DNA of 64,000 nt from Xanthomonas sp. F10 (GTDB taxonomy: Bacteria > Pseudomonadota > Gammaproteobacteria > Xanthomonadales > Xanthomonadaceae), in NCBI RefSeq assembly GCF_014206815.1, contig NZ_JACHNP010000001.1, positions 62,001 to 126,000 of the forward strand, read 5' to 3'. The notes below the pieces were generated by a model. That model had not been told where the DNA came from, did no database searches, and saw only the letters and a program-made list of their open reading frames with translations. The position numbers and the translations under genes were made by a program. Positions 26,469-35,840 of this stretch are shown one piece after another. Position 1 is the first letter of the stretch; each line of letters opens with the position of its first letter.

Positions 26469-27388
26469 CACCAGCTCCCCGAGGCGCCACCGCCTCCGGA
26501 ACTGCCCCCGCCGCCACCCCAGCCGCCTCCGCCGCCGCCCCAACTTCCTCCGCCACCGCCGCCCCAGCCACCGCCGAAGCCGCCGCCTCCCCAACCTCCG
26601 CCGCCCCAGCCGCCCCAACCGCCGCCGCCAGCCGAGCGGCCCGGCGCGATCCCGACGAACAGGCCCAGCAACAGGCCGATCGCCCCAGTCAGCGCACCGA
26701 CGAACAGCGACAGGCTCAACACCAGGCCGACGCCACCGCCGACCACGCCGCTCAGCACACCGCGCACAGGCCGCGACAGCCGCGCGAACAGCACCTGCGC
26801 GACCAGCGCCGCGAACAGGCCGGCGAAGAACCCGAATCCCAGGCCGCCGCCGCGCGAGGCCGAGGCATGCGCACTCACCGGCGCCGGTAACGCCTCGCCG
26901 TCGATCAGCTTGACCAGCATCGCGGTCGCTTCGGCAATCCCGCCGCTGTAGTCGCCGGCGCGGAAGCGCGGCACCAGGTACTCCTGGATGATGCGGTTGG
27001 CGGTAGCGTCGGGAATCGCGCCCTCCAGGCCATAGCCGGGCTGGATGCGCACGCGCCGGTCGTTCTTGGCCACCACCAGCAGTACGCCGTCGTCCACGCC
27101 CTTGCGGCCGAGCTTCCACTGGTCGAACACGCGCTGGGTGTATTGCTCGATGCTTTCCGGGGCGGTGCTGGGCACCACCAGCACCTGCAACTGGCTGCCT
27201 TTGCGCTGCTGCAGCTGCACCGCCTGCCGGTCCAGCTCCAGGCGCTGGTTCGGCGTCAGCGTGCCGGTGGTGTCCACCACCGGCGCATCCAGCGGCGGGA
27301 TCGGCGCCTGCGCCTGCGCCCAGGCCACGCACGGCAGCAGCGCCAGCAGCAGCACCAGCCAGACGCAGGCGCGGCGATGGCCGGGCAT
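26468..27388 (-). CDS. YgcG-type TPM-domain membrane protein with Gly/Trp-rich tail
   Basis: A 306-residue protein. The start at 27388 is chosen because it opens a signal peptide (MPGHRRACVWLVLLLALLPC, ending AWA); an in-frame GTG at 27448 would add 20 residues. The TPM domain covers about 30-150: PVVDTTGTLTPNQRLELDRQ, VDDGVLLVVAKNDRRVRIQP and GYGLEGAIPDATANRII. Two hydrophobic segments follow (GFGFFAGLFAALVAQVLF; GVVGGGVGLVLSLSLFVGAL). The last 60 residues are almost only glycine with spaced tryptophans (GGGGWGGWGGGGWGGG), as in YgcG relatives. Second gene of the lemA operon. Confidence 0.85.
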   Translation of the reverse strand: MPGHRRACVWLVLLLALLPCVAWAQAQAPIPPLDAPVVDTTGTLTPNQRLELDRQAVQLQQRKGSQLQVLVVPSTAPESIEQYTQRVFDQWKLGRKGVDDGVLLVVAKNDRRVRIQPGYGLEGAIPDATANRIIQEYLVPRFRAGDYSGGIAEATAMLVKLIDGEALPAPVSAHASASRGGGLGFGFFAGLFAALVAQVLFARLSRPVRGVLSGVVGGGVGLVLSLSLFVGALTGAIGLLLGLFVGIAPGRSAGGGGWGGWGGGGWGGGGFGGGWGGGGGGSWGGGGGGWGGGGGSSGGGGASGSW

Positions 27389-27472
27389 GCGGTGGATGGC
27401 GCCGCGCAACGCCGCCGCACGCTCAGCCGACACGGATGTGGAACACACGCTCGGGCCCGCCCGCGGCGGCGC

Positions 27473-28105
27473 TTACTGCGCCGGCGCCGGCTGCTGCGGC
27501 TGCTGCGGCGCGGACGCCGGCTGGCCGCCGAAGTTCACCGCTGGCGCCTCGGAGATCTGCGCCTCGTTCTCCACCGAGAAGTTGGGCTTTTCCTTGTAGC
27601 CGAACAGCTTGGCGGTGATCACCTGCGGGAACGACAGGATGTAGGTGTTGTAGTCCTGCACCGCCTGGATGTAGCGGCCGCGCGCCACGGTGATGCGATT
27701 CTCGGTGCCTTCCAGTTGCGCCTGCAGGTCGCGGAAGGCCTGGTCGGATTTCAGGTTCGGGTAATTCTCGCTGACCACCAGCAGCCGCGACAGCGCGCTG
27801 GACAACTGGCCCTGCGCCTGCTGGAACTGCTGCAGCGAGGCGGCGTCGTCGGCGTTGACCTGCACCTGGCCGACGCGGGCGCGGGCGTTGGTCACGTCGG
27901 TCAGCACCTGCCGCTCCTGGTCGGCATAGCCCTTGACCGTGTTGACCAGGTTCGGCACCAGGTCGGCGCGGCGCTTGTACTGGTTCAGCACTTCCGACCA
28001 GCCGGCCTTGACCGCCTGGTCCTTCTGCTGGATCGCGTTGTAGCCGCAGCCGGACAGCAATACCGCCAGCGCGGCCAGGAACAGGGAGCGGGACAACAGG
28101 CGCAT
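27473..28105 (-). CDS. LemA-family lipoprotein
   Basis: A 210-residue predicted lipoprotein, with lipobox LLSGC at residues 15-20. The LemA core is clear: YNAIQQKDQAVKAGWSEVLN, YKRRADLVPNLVNTVKGYA, then the coiled-coil region and ENYPNLKSDQAFRDLQAQLE, followed by TENRITVARGRYIQAVQDYN and FGYKEKPNFSVE. The tail is Gln/Pro-rich. First gene of an operon with two TPM proteins. The molecular function of LemA is not established. Confidence 0.9.
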   Translation of the reverse strand: MRLLSRSLFLAALAVLLSGCGYNAIQQKDQAVKAGWSEVLNQYKRRADLVPNLVNTVKGYADQERQVLTDVTNARARVGQVQVNADDAASLQQFQQAQGQLSSALSRLLVVSENYPNLKSDQAFRDLQAQLEGTENRITVARGRYIQAVQDYNTYILSFPQVITAKLFGYKEKPNFSVENEAQISEAPAVNFGGQPASAPQQPQQPAPAQ

Positions 28106-28179
28106 GCGATGACTCCGGCAGATGACTGCGCGCAGCTTGCCACGCCGCCGGTGAAAACGCAGCCGACCTCAGCCGTGGC

Positions 28180-28929
28180 TCACCACTTGCCGGCGCCGGG
28201 CACCTGGTGCGCCGCGGCGCGCCGGCGCATCAGCAGGTTCAGCCACTCCACCAGCACCGAGAAGCCCATCGCCGCGTAGATGTAGGGCTTGGGCACGTGC
28301 ACGTCCAGGCCATCCAGGATCAGCACCACGCCGATCATCAGGATGAAGGCCAGCGCCAGCATCTTCACCGTCGGGTTGGCGTCGATGAAACGGCCCAGCG
28401 GGTTGGCCGCCAGCAGCATCACCGCCACCGCCAGCAGTACCGCCGCGATCATCACCGGGATGTGCTGGGCCATGCCCACCGCGGTGATCACCGAATCCAG
28501 CGAGAACACGATGTCGATCACCGCGATCTGCGCGATCACCATCCAGAACACGCCCGAGGCCTTGCTGGTGGTGGGGTCTTCGTCCTCGCCGCCGGTGATC
28601 AGTTCGCGGATCTCCATGGTGCCCTTCACCAGCAGGAACAGGCCGCCGATGATCAGCACCAGGTCGCGGATCGAGATCCCCATGCCGGCGACGCTGAACA
28701 GCTCGCCCTGCATGCGCGCCAGGAACGCCAGCGATACCAGCAGCGCGATGCGGGTCAGGCAGGCCACGGCGATGCCGAACTTGCGCGCGGCCGGGCGCTG
28801 CGCCTCCGGCAGCTTGCCCACCGCGATGGAGATGAACACCAGGTTGTCGATGCCCAGCACGATCTCCAACGCGCTCAGCGTCAACAGCGTCAGCCAGGTG
28901 TTGGGGTCGGCGAGAAACTCGAGGGCCAT
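28180..28929 (-). CDS. TerC-family integral membrane protein
   Basis: A 249-residue inner-membrane protein with seven to eight hydrophobic segments. The TerC signatures are present: LEIVLGIDNLVFISIAVGKL near the N-terminus and AVIDIVFSLDSVITAVGMAQ in the middle, each with the conserved acidic residues in the membrane. Members are linked to metal ion (manganese) export or tellurite resistance; which applies here is not visible. AAAGGAC lies about eight bases before the ATG. Confidence 0.9.
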   Translation of the reverse strand: MALEFLADPNTWLTLLTLSALEIVLGIDNLVFISIAVGKLPEAQRPAARKFGIAVACLTRIALLVSLAFLARMQGELFSVAGMGISIRDLVLIIGGLFLLVKGTMEIRELITGGEDEDPTTSKASGVFWMVIAQIAVIDIVFSLDSVITAVGMAQHIPVMIAAVLLAVAVMLLAANPLGRFIDANPTVKMLALAFILMIGVVLILDGLDVHVPKPYIYAAMGFSVLVEWLNLLMRRRAAAHQVPGAGKW

Positions 28930-28968
28930 GGCGTCGGGTCCTTTAACAGAAGAAGAAACGGGCGGCGA

Positions 28969-29349
28969 TCACAGCAGGCGCGGCAGCAGGATCAAGCCCC
29001 AGCACAGCACCACGTTGGCCAGCATCACGAAGACCGCGGCCGAGCCCATGTCCTTGGCGCGGCCGGCCAGCTCGTGATGCTCGGGGCCGTAGCGCTCGAT
29101 CACCGCCTCGATCGCGGAATTGAGCAGTTCCACCGCCAGCACCAGCAGCAGCGAGCCGATCATCAGCACCTGCTGCACCGGCCCCTGCCCCAGCCACAGC
29201 GCCAACGGCGCCAGGATCAGGCACAGGCACACCTCCAGGCGGAACGAGGACTCGTGCAGCCAGGCTGCGCGCAGCCCCTGCCAGGACCAGCGTGCCGCCA
29301 TCAGCATGCGGCGCGGCCCGCGCGGCAGATGCCCGAACTGGTCGGCCAC
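28969..29349 (-). CDS. dgkA: Diacylglycerol kinase
   Basis: A 126-residue inner-membrane kinase that recycles diacylglycerol to phosphatidic acid. It has the family core: LHESSFRLEVCLCLILAPLA, the active-site VELLNSAIEAVIERYGPEHH and ELAGRAKDMGSAAVFVMLAN. Three transmembrane helices are evident. The start is GTG at 29349; an internal ATG at 29307 would also keep the core. Confidence 0.93.
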   Translation of the reverse strand: MADQFGHLPRGPRRMLMAARWSWQGLRAAWLHESSFRLEVCLCLILAPLALWLGQGPVQQVLMIGSLLLVLAVELLNSAIEAVIERYGPEHHELAGRAKDMGSAAVFVMLANVVLCWGLILLPRLL

Positions 29350-29539
29350 GGCTCAGCCCCGTCCCAGGCAACGGGGACGCGACGACGACGGCCGGAAGGA
29401 ATCGGTCATGGGCAAGGGCGCAGCGGGATAGGCCGCAATTTTGCCACAAGCCCCGCGGCGGCGCCCGGCATCGCCGTGGATTTGCCTGCATGCGGCGCCT
29501 GCGGCACCATCGCCGATCCCCTAGCTTCGAGGAGGCGTC

Positions 29540-30256
29540 ATGCCCCGTTCGCCGCTGCGCGCACCGCTGCTCGCCCTGAGTCTGTTCAGCCTGTCCCTGC
29601 TGGGCCTGTCGCCGGCACGGGCGCTCACCCCGCCTGCGCCGCCCAGCGTGCCCGACCAGGTCTCCAATGCCGCCTGGGAAGAGGACATGGCGCGGTTCGC
29701 CAAGGACGATGCCGCACATCCGGTCAAACCCGGCGGCGTGCTGTTCGTCGGCAGCTCCTCGATCCGCTTCTGGACCTCGCTGGCCACGGACTTCCCCGGC
29801 GTGCAGACGCTCAACCGCGGCTTCGGCGGCTCGGAGATTCGCGACAGCACCTGGTACGCCGACCGCATCGTGGTGCCGTACAAGCCGCGCCTGATCGTGT
29901 TCTACGCCGGCGACAACGACCTCAACAGCGGCCGCAGCCCGCAACAGGTGCGCGACGACTTCGTGGCCTTCGTGACCCGGGTGCACCGCGACCTGCCCAA
30001 GACCCGCATCGTCTACCTGTCGATCAAGCCCAGCCCCTCGCGCGCGGCGCTGATGCCGAAGATGGCCGAGGCCAACGCGCTGATCCGCAAGGCCGCGGCC
30101 GGCCTGAAGCAGGTCCAGTTCGTCGACGTCTACACGCCGATGCTGGGCGCCGACGGGCAGCCCAGTGCCGAGCTGTTCGGACCGGACAAGCTGCACATGA
30201 ACGCCGCCGGCTACGCGCTGTGGCGCGACACGCTGCGGCCGTACCTGGCTCCCTGA
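29540..30256 (+). CDS. Exported SGNH/GDSL hydrolase
   Basis: A 238-residue secreted hydrolase of the SGNH superfamily. AGGAGG precedes the ATG by five bases. The signal peptide ends at about SPARA-L. Block I serine is in GGVLFVGSSSIRFWTSL, block II glycine in LNRGFGGSEIRDSTW, block III asparagine in IVFYAGDNDLNSGRSP, and block V is DKLHMNAAGYALW, where the catalytic D and H lie (D-x-x-H). It is probably a periplasmic esterase or lipase; the substrate is unknown. It stands alone. Confidence 0.88.
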   Translation: MPRSPLRAPLLALSLFSLSLLGLSPARALTPPAPPSVPDQVSNAAWEEDMARFAKDDAAHPVKPGGVLFVGSSSIRFWTSLATDFPGVQTLNRGFGGSEIRDSTWYADRIVVPYKPRLIVFYAGDNDLNSGRSPQQVRDDFVAFVTRVHRDLPKTRIVYLSIKPSPSRAALMPKMAEANALIRKAAAGLKQVQFVDVYTPMLGADGQPSAELFGPDKLHMNAAGYALWRDTLRPYLAP

Positions 30257-30364
30257 CAGGCGGTGAACGGCCTCGCGCAGACGGCGCAATGGCGGCTGCC
30301 GGCCGGCACGGTCGGCGGCGTCCGCCGAGGGTTTTCCGCTGGCCACGGCACGGAGTAAGCCAGG

Positions 30365-31051
30365 ATGCCCAGAGCCCTGGTCATCGAAGACGACGAAGTG
30401 ACCGCCCGCGACATCGTCGCCGAACTCGGCGCGCATGGCTTCAGCGCCGACTGGATCGCCGACGGGCGCGACGGCCTGCAGCGCGCGCTGGCCGATGGCT
30501 ACGACATCATCACCCTCGACCGCCTGCTGCCCGGCATGGACGGCATCGACGTGGTCTCCGAACTGCGCAAGCGCGCGGTGCAGACGCCGGTGCTGATGAT
30601 CAGCGCGCTCTCGGAGGTGGACGAGCGCGTGCGCGGCCTGCGCGCGGGCGGCGACGACTACCTGACCAAGCCGTTCTCGCCCGACGAACTGGTGGCACGC
30701 GCCGAAGTGCTGGTACGCCGCCATCGCAACGCGGCGGCCACGCCCGAGACCCGCCTGCGCGTGGCCGACCTCGAACTCGACCTGGTCCGCCACAACGCAC
30801 TGCGCGCCGGCCAGCCGCTCGCGCTGCTGCCCACCGAGTTCCGCCTGCTCGAGTTCCTGATGCGCAACGCAGGCCAGGTGGTGACGCGGCAGATGATCTT
30901 CGAACACGTCTGGGGCTTCCATTTCGACCCGGGCACCAACGTGATCGACGTGCATATCGGCCGCCTCCGCCGCAAGATCGACGGCAACGGCCAACCACCG
31001 CTCATCCGCACGATGCGCGGCTCGGGGTATGTCCTTGCCCCCGCTGAGTGA
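30365..31051 (+). CDS. OmpR-family response regulator
   Basis: A 228-residue two-component regulator. The receiver domain has the acidic pocket LVIEDDEVTARDIVAEL, the phosphoacceptor aspartate in DIITLDRLLPGMDG, and the lysine in DDYLTKPFSPDELVAR. The C-terminal winged helix (about 135-225) has LLPTEFRLLEFLMRNAGQVV and VIDVHIGRLRRKIDG. It overlaps the kinase gene by 23 bases, so they are cotranscribed. The RND pump 190 bases downstream is the obvious candidate target. Confidence 0.95.
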   Translation: MPRALVIEDDEVTARDIVAELGAHGFSADWIADGRDGLQRALADGYDIITLDRLLPGMDGIDVVSELRKRAVQTPVLMISALSEVDERVRGLRAGGDDYLTKPFSPDELVARAEVLVRRHRNAAATPETRLRVADLELDLVRHNALRAGQPLALLPTEFRLLEFLMRNAGQVVTRQMIFEHVWGFHFDPGTNVIDVHIGRLRRKIDGNGQPPLIRTMRGSGYVLAPAE

Positions 31052-32438
31052 CGCCTGGCGCTCGGCCACGACGCGGCTGATCCTGATCTACGGGGCGCTG
31101 TTCGCGATCTGGTGCATCGTGCTGCTGGGCATCGTGCAATGGGAGTCCACGCGCTACCTGTCGCACGTGATCGACCAGATGCTGGTCGCGCGCATCCATT
31201 ACCTGGAGAACACCGACCCCAGGCGCCTGGCCGACACGGTGGGCGAAGCCAACGCCATCGACATCCAGGGCTTCATGTGGGTCGGTCTGTTCGACCCGCA
31301 GGGACACCGCATCGCCGGCAATATCGCCGAGATCCCCAAGGACGTGGCCACCGATGGCAGCGTCGGCCTGGTCAGCGCCAGGCTGATCGGTGCCGGCAAC
31401 GACCGCCTGACCCAGGCCCGAGGCATCGCCAGGGAGCTGCCGGACGGGCGGCGTCTGGTCGTGGCCAAGGCGAGCACCGTGATCGACGGGCTGACCACCA
31501 TCATCTACCGGGGGCTGTTGTGGGGACTGTCCCTGACCCTACTGCCGGGGCTGCTCGGCGGCATCCTCCTCGCGCGCGGCCCGGCGCGGCGCATCCGCGC
31601 CATCCAGCAAGCCATGCAGCCCATCCACCGCGGCGACCTCAGCGTGCGCCTGCCGGTGTCGCGGCGCGGCGACGAGGTGGACCTGCTGGCGGCCACGGTG
31701 AACCGGACCCTGGACGAGGTCGAGCGCCTGCTCGGCGAGGTGAAGGGCGTCACCGACAACATCGCCCACGACCTGCGCACCCCGCTGACGCGCATGCGCA
31801 CGCGCCTGCACCGGCTGCAGCAGCAGTTCGAGGAGCGCCCGGAAGGCGCGCAACTGGACGCCTGCGTGAGCGAGATCGACACCGTGCTGACCCGATTCCG
31901 CGCGCTGCTGCGCGTGTCGGAACTGGAAGACCGCCAGCGCAGCGCCTGCTTCTCGACGATCGACCTGGACGCGCTGCTGCACGACGTCCATGCGTTCTAC
32001 GCGCCCTTGGCCGAGGACCGCGGGCAGGTCTTCGACCTCGCGCTGCGGCCGCTGCCCGCCGTGCACGGCGATCCGCACCTGCTGTTCGAGGCACTGGCCA
32101 ACCTGGTCGGCAATGCGATCAAGTTCACTCCCGATGGCGGGACGATCCGCCTGCTGGCAGGGACCGACCAGCACGGCAACGCCCGCATCGATGTCGCCGA
32201 TACCGGACCCGGCATCGCCCCCGACGAACGCGAGACGATCTTCCGCCGCTTCTATCGCGCCGACCAGACCCGCTCCCAGCCCGGGTGCGGCCTGGGGCTG
32301 GCGATCGTCAGCGCCATCGTCCGCCTGCATGGCTACGACCTGCAGGTGGGCGGCGACACGGGCGGCGCGGTGTTCTCGCTGCTCTGCCCGCCCGCCACGT
32401 CGGCGCAGCACGCACGCGGCGCGCCCGGCCCGGCCTGA
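31029..32438 (+). CDS. Sensor histidine kinase
   Basis: A 469-residue membrane kinase. The first transmembrane helix is LILIYGALFAIWCIVLLGIV, a periplasmic sensor of about 130 residues follows, and the second helix is at about 160-180 (GLLWGLSLTLLPGLLGGILL). The HAMP domain follows (RRIRAIQQAMQPIHRGDLSV), then the phosphoacceptor H box NIAHDLRTPLTRMRTRL, N box LANLVGNAIKFTPDGG, and G boxes DTGPGIAPDERE and GCGLGLAIVSAIV. It is paired with the overlapping response regulator. The signal is unknown. Confidence 0.95.
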   Translation: MSLPPLSDAWRSATTRLILIYGALFAIWCIVLLGIVQWESTRYLSHVIDQMLVARIHYLENTDPRRLADTVGEANAIDIQGFMWVGLFDPQGHRIAGNIAEIPKDVATDGSVGLVSARLIGAGNDRLTQARGIARELPDGRRLVVAKASTVIDGLTTIIYRGLLWGLSLTLLPGLLGGILLARGPARRIRAIQQAMQPIHRGDLSVRLPVSRRGDEVDLLAATVNRTLDEVERLLGEVKGVTDNIAHDLRTPLTRMRTRLHRLQQQFEERPEGAQLDACVSEIDTVLTRFRALLRVSELEDRQRSACFSTIDLDALLHDVHAFYAPLAEDRGQVFDLALRPLPAVHGDPHLLFEALANLVGNAIKFTPDGGTIRLLAGTDQHGNARIDVADTGPGIAPDERETIFRRFYRADQTRSQPGCGLGLAIVSAIVRLHGYDLQVGGDTGGAVFSLLCPPATSAQHARGAPGPA

Positions 32439-32627
32439 CACACGGGCCGCCCGTGCCGGCAGGGCACCGATCCGCCCGGCGTGCCCGCCACTGGCGCCCA
32501 AGCCATTGAACCAGCGCGCGTTTGCGCCCAGGGCCGGGCTATCTAAATAAATCTTCATGACGCCGAGGAAAGGTCCGCAGGCAAAATCCGCCGCGACGCA
32601 ACATTCGCGCAGGGAAACCGCTCCTCC

Positions 32628-35600
32628 ATGATTGGCCTCGTCCGGATCGCACTGACGCGTCCGTATACCTTCGTCGTCCTGGCCCTGCTGATCCTGATCG
32701 TGGGCCCGCTCGCCGCGCTGCGCACGCCCACCGACATCTTTCCGGACATCAAGATCCCGGTGATCGCCGTGGTGTGGCAGTACAACGGCCTGCCGCCCGA
32801 CCAGATGGCCGGCCGCGTCACCTCGCCGTTCGAACGCGTGCTCACCACCACCGTGAACGATGTCGAGCACATCGAAGCCAATTCGATCCAGGGCTTCGGC
32901 ATCGTCAAGATCTTCTTCCAGCCCAACGTCGACATCCGCACCGCCAACGCGCAGGTCACCGCCGTCGCGCAGACCATGCTGCGGCAGCTGCCGCAAGGCA
33001 CCACGCCGCCGCTGATCCTCAACTACAACGCCTCCACGGTGCCGATCATCCAGTTGGCGCTGTCCGGCAAAGGGCTCACCGAACAGAACCTGGCCGACCT
33101 CGGCCTCAACATCATCCGCCCGCAGTTGACCTCGGTGGCCGGTGCGGCGATCCCGTACCCGTTCGGCGGCAAGACCCGCCAGGTCCAGATCGACATCGAT
33201 CCGCCGGCGCTGCAGGCGCGCGGCCTGTCGGCGCAGGACGTGGCCAACGCGCTGGCGGCGCAGAACCTCATCACCCCGGTGGGCACGCAGAAGATCGGCA
33301 AGTACGAATACACGCTTCAGCTCAACAACGCGCCGTCGGACATCGCCGAACTGGGCAATCTGCCGGTGAAGACCGTCGACGGCGCCACGGTGTTCATCCG
33401 CGACGTGGCGCATGTCCGCGACGGCGCGCCGCCGCAGACCAACATCGTGCACGTCAACGGCAATCGCTCGGTGCTGATGACGGTGATGAAGAACGGCTCG
33501 GCCTCGACGCTGGCGATCATCGCCGGCATCAAGGACCGGGTGGCGGCGATGAAGGATGCCCTGCCGCCGGACCTGCGGATCGTGCCCATCGGCGACCAGT
33601 CGCTGTTCGTCAGCGGCGCGATCGAGGGCGTGGCGCGCGAAGGCGTGATCGCCGCGGCGCTCACCAGCCTGATGATCCTGCTGTTCCTCGGCAGCTGGCG
33701 CTCGACGCTGATCATCGCCATCTCGATCCCGCTGGCGATCCTCGGCTCGATCGCCGCGCTGTCGGCGATCGGCGAAACGCTGAACATCATGACCCTGGGC
33801 GGCCTGGCGCTCGCCGTGGGCATCCTGGTGGACGATGCCACGGTGACCATCGAGAACATCAACTGGCACCTGGAGCAGGGCAAGTCGGTGGAAACGGCGA
33901 TCATGGACGGCGCCTCGCAGATCGTGACGCCGGCCTTCGTCTCGCTGCTGTGCATCTGCATCGTGTTCGTGCCGATGTTCTTTCTGGAAGGCGTGGCGCG
34001 CTTCCTGTTCGTGCCGATGGCCGAGGCGGTGATGTTCGCGATGATCGCGTCCTTCCTGCTGTCGCGCACGCTGGTGCCGACCATGGCCAAGTACCTGCTG
34101 CGTCCGCATGCGCCGCATACCGACATGCACGGCGACGGCCATGGCCAGCCGCCGTCGCGCAATCCGCTGGTGCGCTTCCAGCGCGGTTTCGAAAAACGCT
34201 TCGAACGGGTGCGCGCCGGCTACTACGCCCTGCTCGAAACCGCGCTGCTGCGCCGCAGGGCGTTCGTGCCCGGCTTCCTGCTGTGCGTGGCGCTGTCGTT
34301 CCTGCTGCTGCCGATGCTCGGCCGCAACTTCTTCCCGTCGGTGGACTCGGGCCAGATCCTGATGCACGTGCGCGCCCCGGTCGGTACCCGCGTGGAGGAG
34401 ACCGCGCACCTGTTCGCCGACGTGACCGGCGCGGTGCGCAGACTCATTCCGCCACACGATCTGGCCAGCGTGGTCGACAACATCGGGCTGTCGTCCTCGG
34501 GCATCAACAACACCTACAACAACACCGGCACCATCGGCTCGCAGGACGGCGACATCCAGATCGCGCTGAGCGAAGGCCACGCGCCCACGGCCGACTACGT
34601 GCGGATGCTGCGCCAGACCTTGCCGCGGCAGTTCCCGTCGGTGGTCTTCTCGTTCCCACCGGCCGACATCATCAGTCAGATCCTGAACTTCGGTGCGCCG
34701 GCGCCGGTGGACCTGCAGATCCGCGGCCCCAACCTCGCCGCCAACTTCGCCTATGCCAATCGGCTGCTGCGCGAGATCCGCCGCGTCCCCGGCGTGGCCG
34801 ACGCGCGCATCCAGCAGTCGCAGGCCAGCCCCGGGTTCGCGGTGAACGTGGACCGCAGCCTTGCGCAACAGGTCGGCATCACCGAGCGCGACGTCAGCAG
34901 CAGCCTGGGCGTGAACCTCGCCGGCTCCAGCCAGATCGCCCCGACGTTCTGGCTGAACCCGCAGAACGGCGTGTCCTATCCCATCGTGATGCAGACACCG
35001 CAGTACAGCCTCGACAGCCTGCCCGACCTGCAGAACGTGCCGATCAGCCCCAGTGCCGGCCAGGGCGGCGCGCAGCGCCTGGGCGGGCTGGCGACGCTGT
35101 CGCGGACCGCGACCAATGCGGTGGTCAGCCAGTACAACATCAATGCGACCGTGGACATCTTCGCCTCCCCGCAGGACCGCGACTTGGGCGCGGTAGCCGC
35201 CGACATCCAGAAGATCCTCGACGCCGACCAGAAGTTCCTGCCCAAGGGCTCCAGCACGGTCCTGCTCGGCCAGGTGCAGACGATGAACAAGGCGTTCTCC
35301 GGCCTGATCTTCGGCCTGCTCGGCGCGATCGTGCTGATCTACCTGTTGATCGTGGTGAACTTCCAGTCGTGGAGCGATCCGTTCGTGATCGTGAGCGCCT
35401 TGCCCGCAGCGATCGCCGGCATCGTCTGGATGCTGTTCGCCACGCACACCACGCTGTCGGTCCCTGCGCTCACCGGCGCGATCATGTGCATGGGCGTGGC
35501 CACCGCCAACTCGATTCTGGTGGTCAGCTTCTGCCGCGAGCGCCTCGCCGCGCACGGCGACGCGGCGAAGGCGGCGCTGGAAGGCGGCTTCGTGCGCTTC

Positions 35601-35840
35601 CGCCCGGTGCTGATGACCGCGCTGGCGATGATCATCGGCATGGCGCCGATGGCCTTGGGCATGGGCGAAGGCGGCGAACAGAACGCACCGCTGGGCCGCG
35701 CCGTCATCGGCGGCCTGATCTTCGCCACCGTCAGCACGCTGTTCTTCGTGCCGATCGTCTTCAGCCTCATCCACCGTCGTGCCTCCCAGCCGTCCTCGCC
35801 CACGGCGCACGCCCCCGGAGCGTCCCCGCATGTCGCCTGA
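32628..35840 (+). CDS. RND-family efflux transporter permease
   Basis: A 1070-residue inner-membrane proton antiporter of the AcrB/MdtB (HAE1-like) class. It begins IRIALTRP-like (GLVRIALTRPYTFVVLALLI) with the first membrane helix and RTPTDIFPDIKIPVIAVVWQ. Twelve helices are expected; the proton-relay pair is in GGLALAVGILVDDATVTIEN. The region GMAPMALGMGEGGEQNAPLG before the last helix is typical. The upstream gap (32439-32627) holds an AT-rich stretch CTATCTAAATAAATCTTCAT, probably the promoter. The adaptor gene follows and overlaps by 11 bases; permease before adaptor is the reverse of the usual order. Substrate unknown. Confidence 0.93.
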   Translation: MIGLVRIALTRPYTFVVLALLILIVGPLAALRTPTDIFPDIKIPVIAVVWQYNGLPPDQMAGRVTSPFERVLTTTVNDVEHIEANSIQGFGIVKIFFQPNVDIRTANAQVTAVAQTMLRQLPQGTTPPLILNYNASTVPIIQLALSGKGLTEQNLADLGLNIIRPQLTSVAGAAIPYPFGGKTRQVQIDIDPPALQARGLSAQDVANALAAQNLITPVGTQKIGKYEYTLQLNNAPSDIAELGNLPVKTVDGATVFIRDVAHVRDGAPPQTNIVHVNGNRSVLMTVMKNGSASTLAIIAGIKDRVAAMKDALPPDLRIVPIGDQSLFVSGAIEGVAREGVIAAALTSLMILLFLGSWRSTLIIAISIPLAILGSIAALSAIGETLNIMTLGGLALAVGILVDDATVTIENINWHLEQGKSVETAIMDGASQIVTPAFVSLLCICIVFVPMFFLEGVARFLFVPMAEAVMFAMIASFLLSRTLVPTMAKYLLRPHAPHTDMHGDGHGQPPSRNPLVRFQRGFEKRFERVRAGYYALLETALLRRRAFVPGFLLCVALSFLLLPMLGRNFFPSVDSGQILMHVRAPVGTRVEETAHLFADVTGAVRRLIPPHDLASVVDNIGLSSSGINNTYNNTGTIGSQDGDIQIALSEGHAPTADYVRMLRQTLPRQFPSVVFSFPPADIISQILNFGAPAPVDLQIRGPNLAANFAYANRLLREIRRVPGVADARIQQSQASPGFAVNVDRSLAQQVGITERDVSSSLGVNLAGSSQIAPTFWLNPQNGVSYPIVMQTPQYSLDSLPDLQNVPISPSAGQGGAQRLGGLATLSRTATNAVVSQYNINATVDIFASPQDRDLGAVAADIQKILDADQKFLPKGSSTVLLGQVQTMNKAFSGLIFGLLGAIVLIYLLIVVNFQSWSDPFVIVSALPAAIAGIVWMLFATHTTLSVPALTGAIMCMGVATANSILVVSFCRERLAAHGDAAKAALEGGFVRFRPVLMTALAMIIGMAPMALGMGEGGEQNAPLGRAVIGGLIFATVSTLFFVPIVFSLIHRRASQPSSPTAHAPGASPHVA

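Noticed and set aside
31539-35831. Very long open frame on the minus strand opposite the RND permease and kinase genes (also similar ones opposite lptD and rlmM)
   Set aside because: High GC content keeps antisense frames open; the translations are Arg/His/Gln/Gly-rich without domains, while the plus strand encodes clear protein families.
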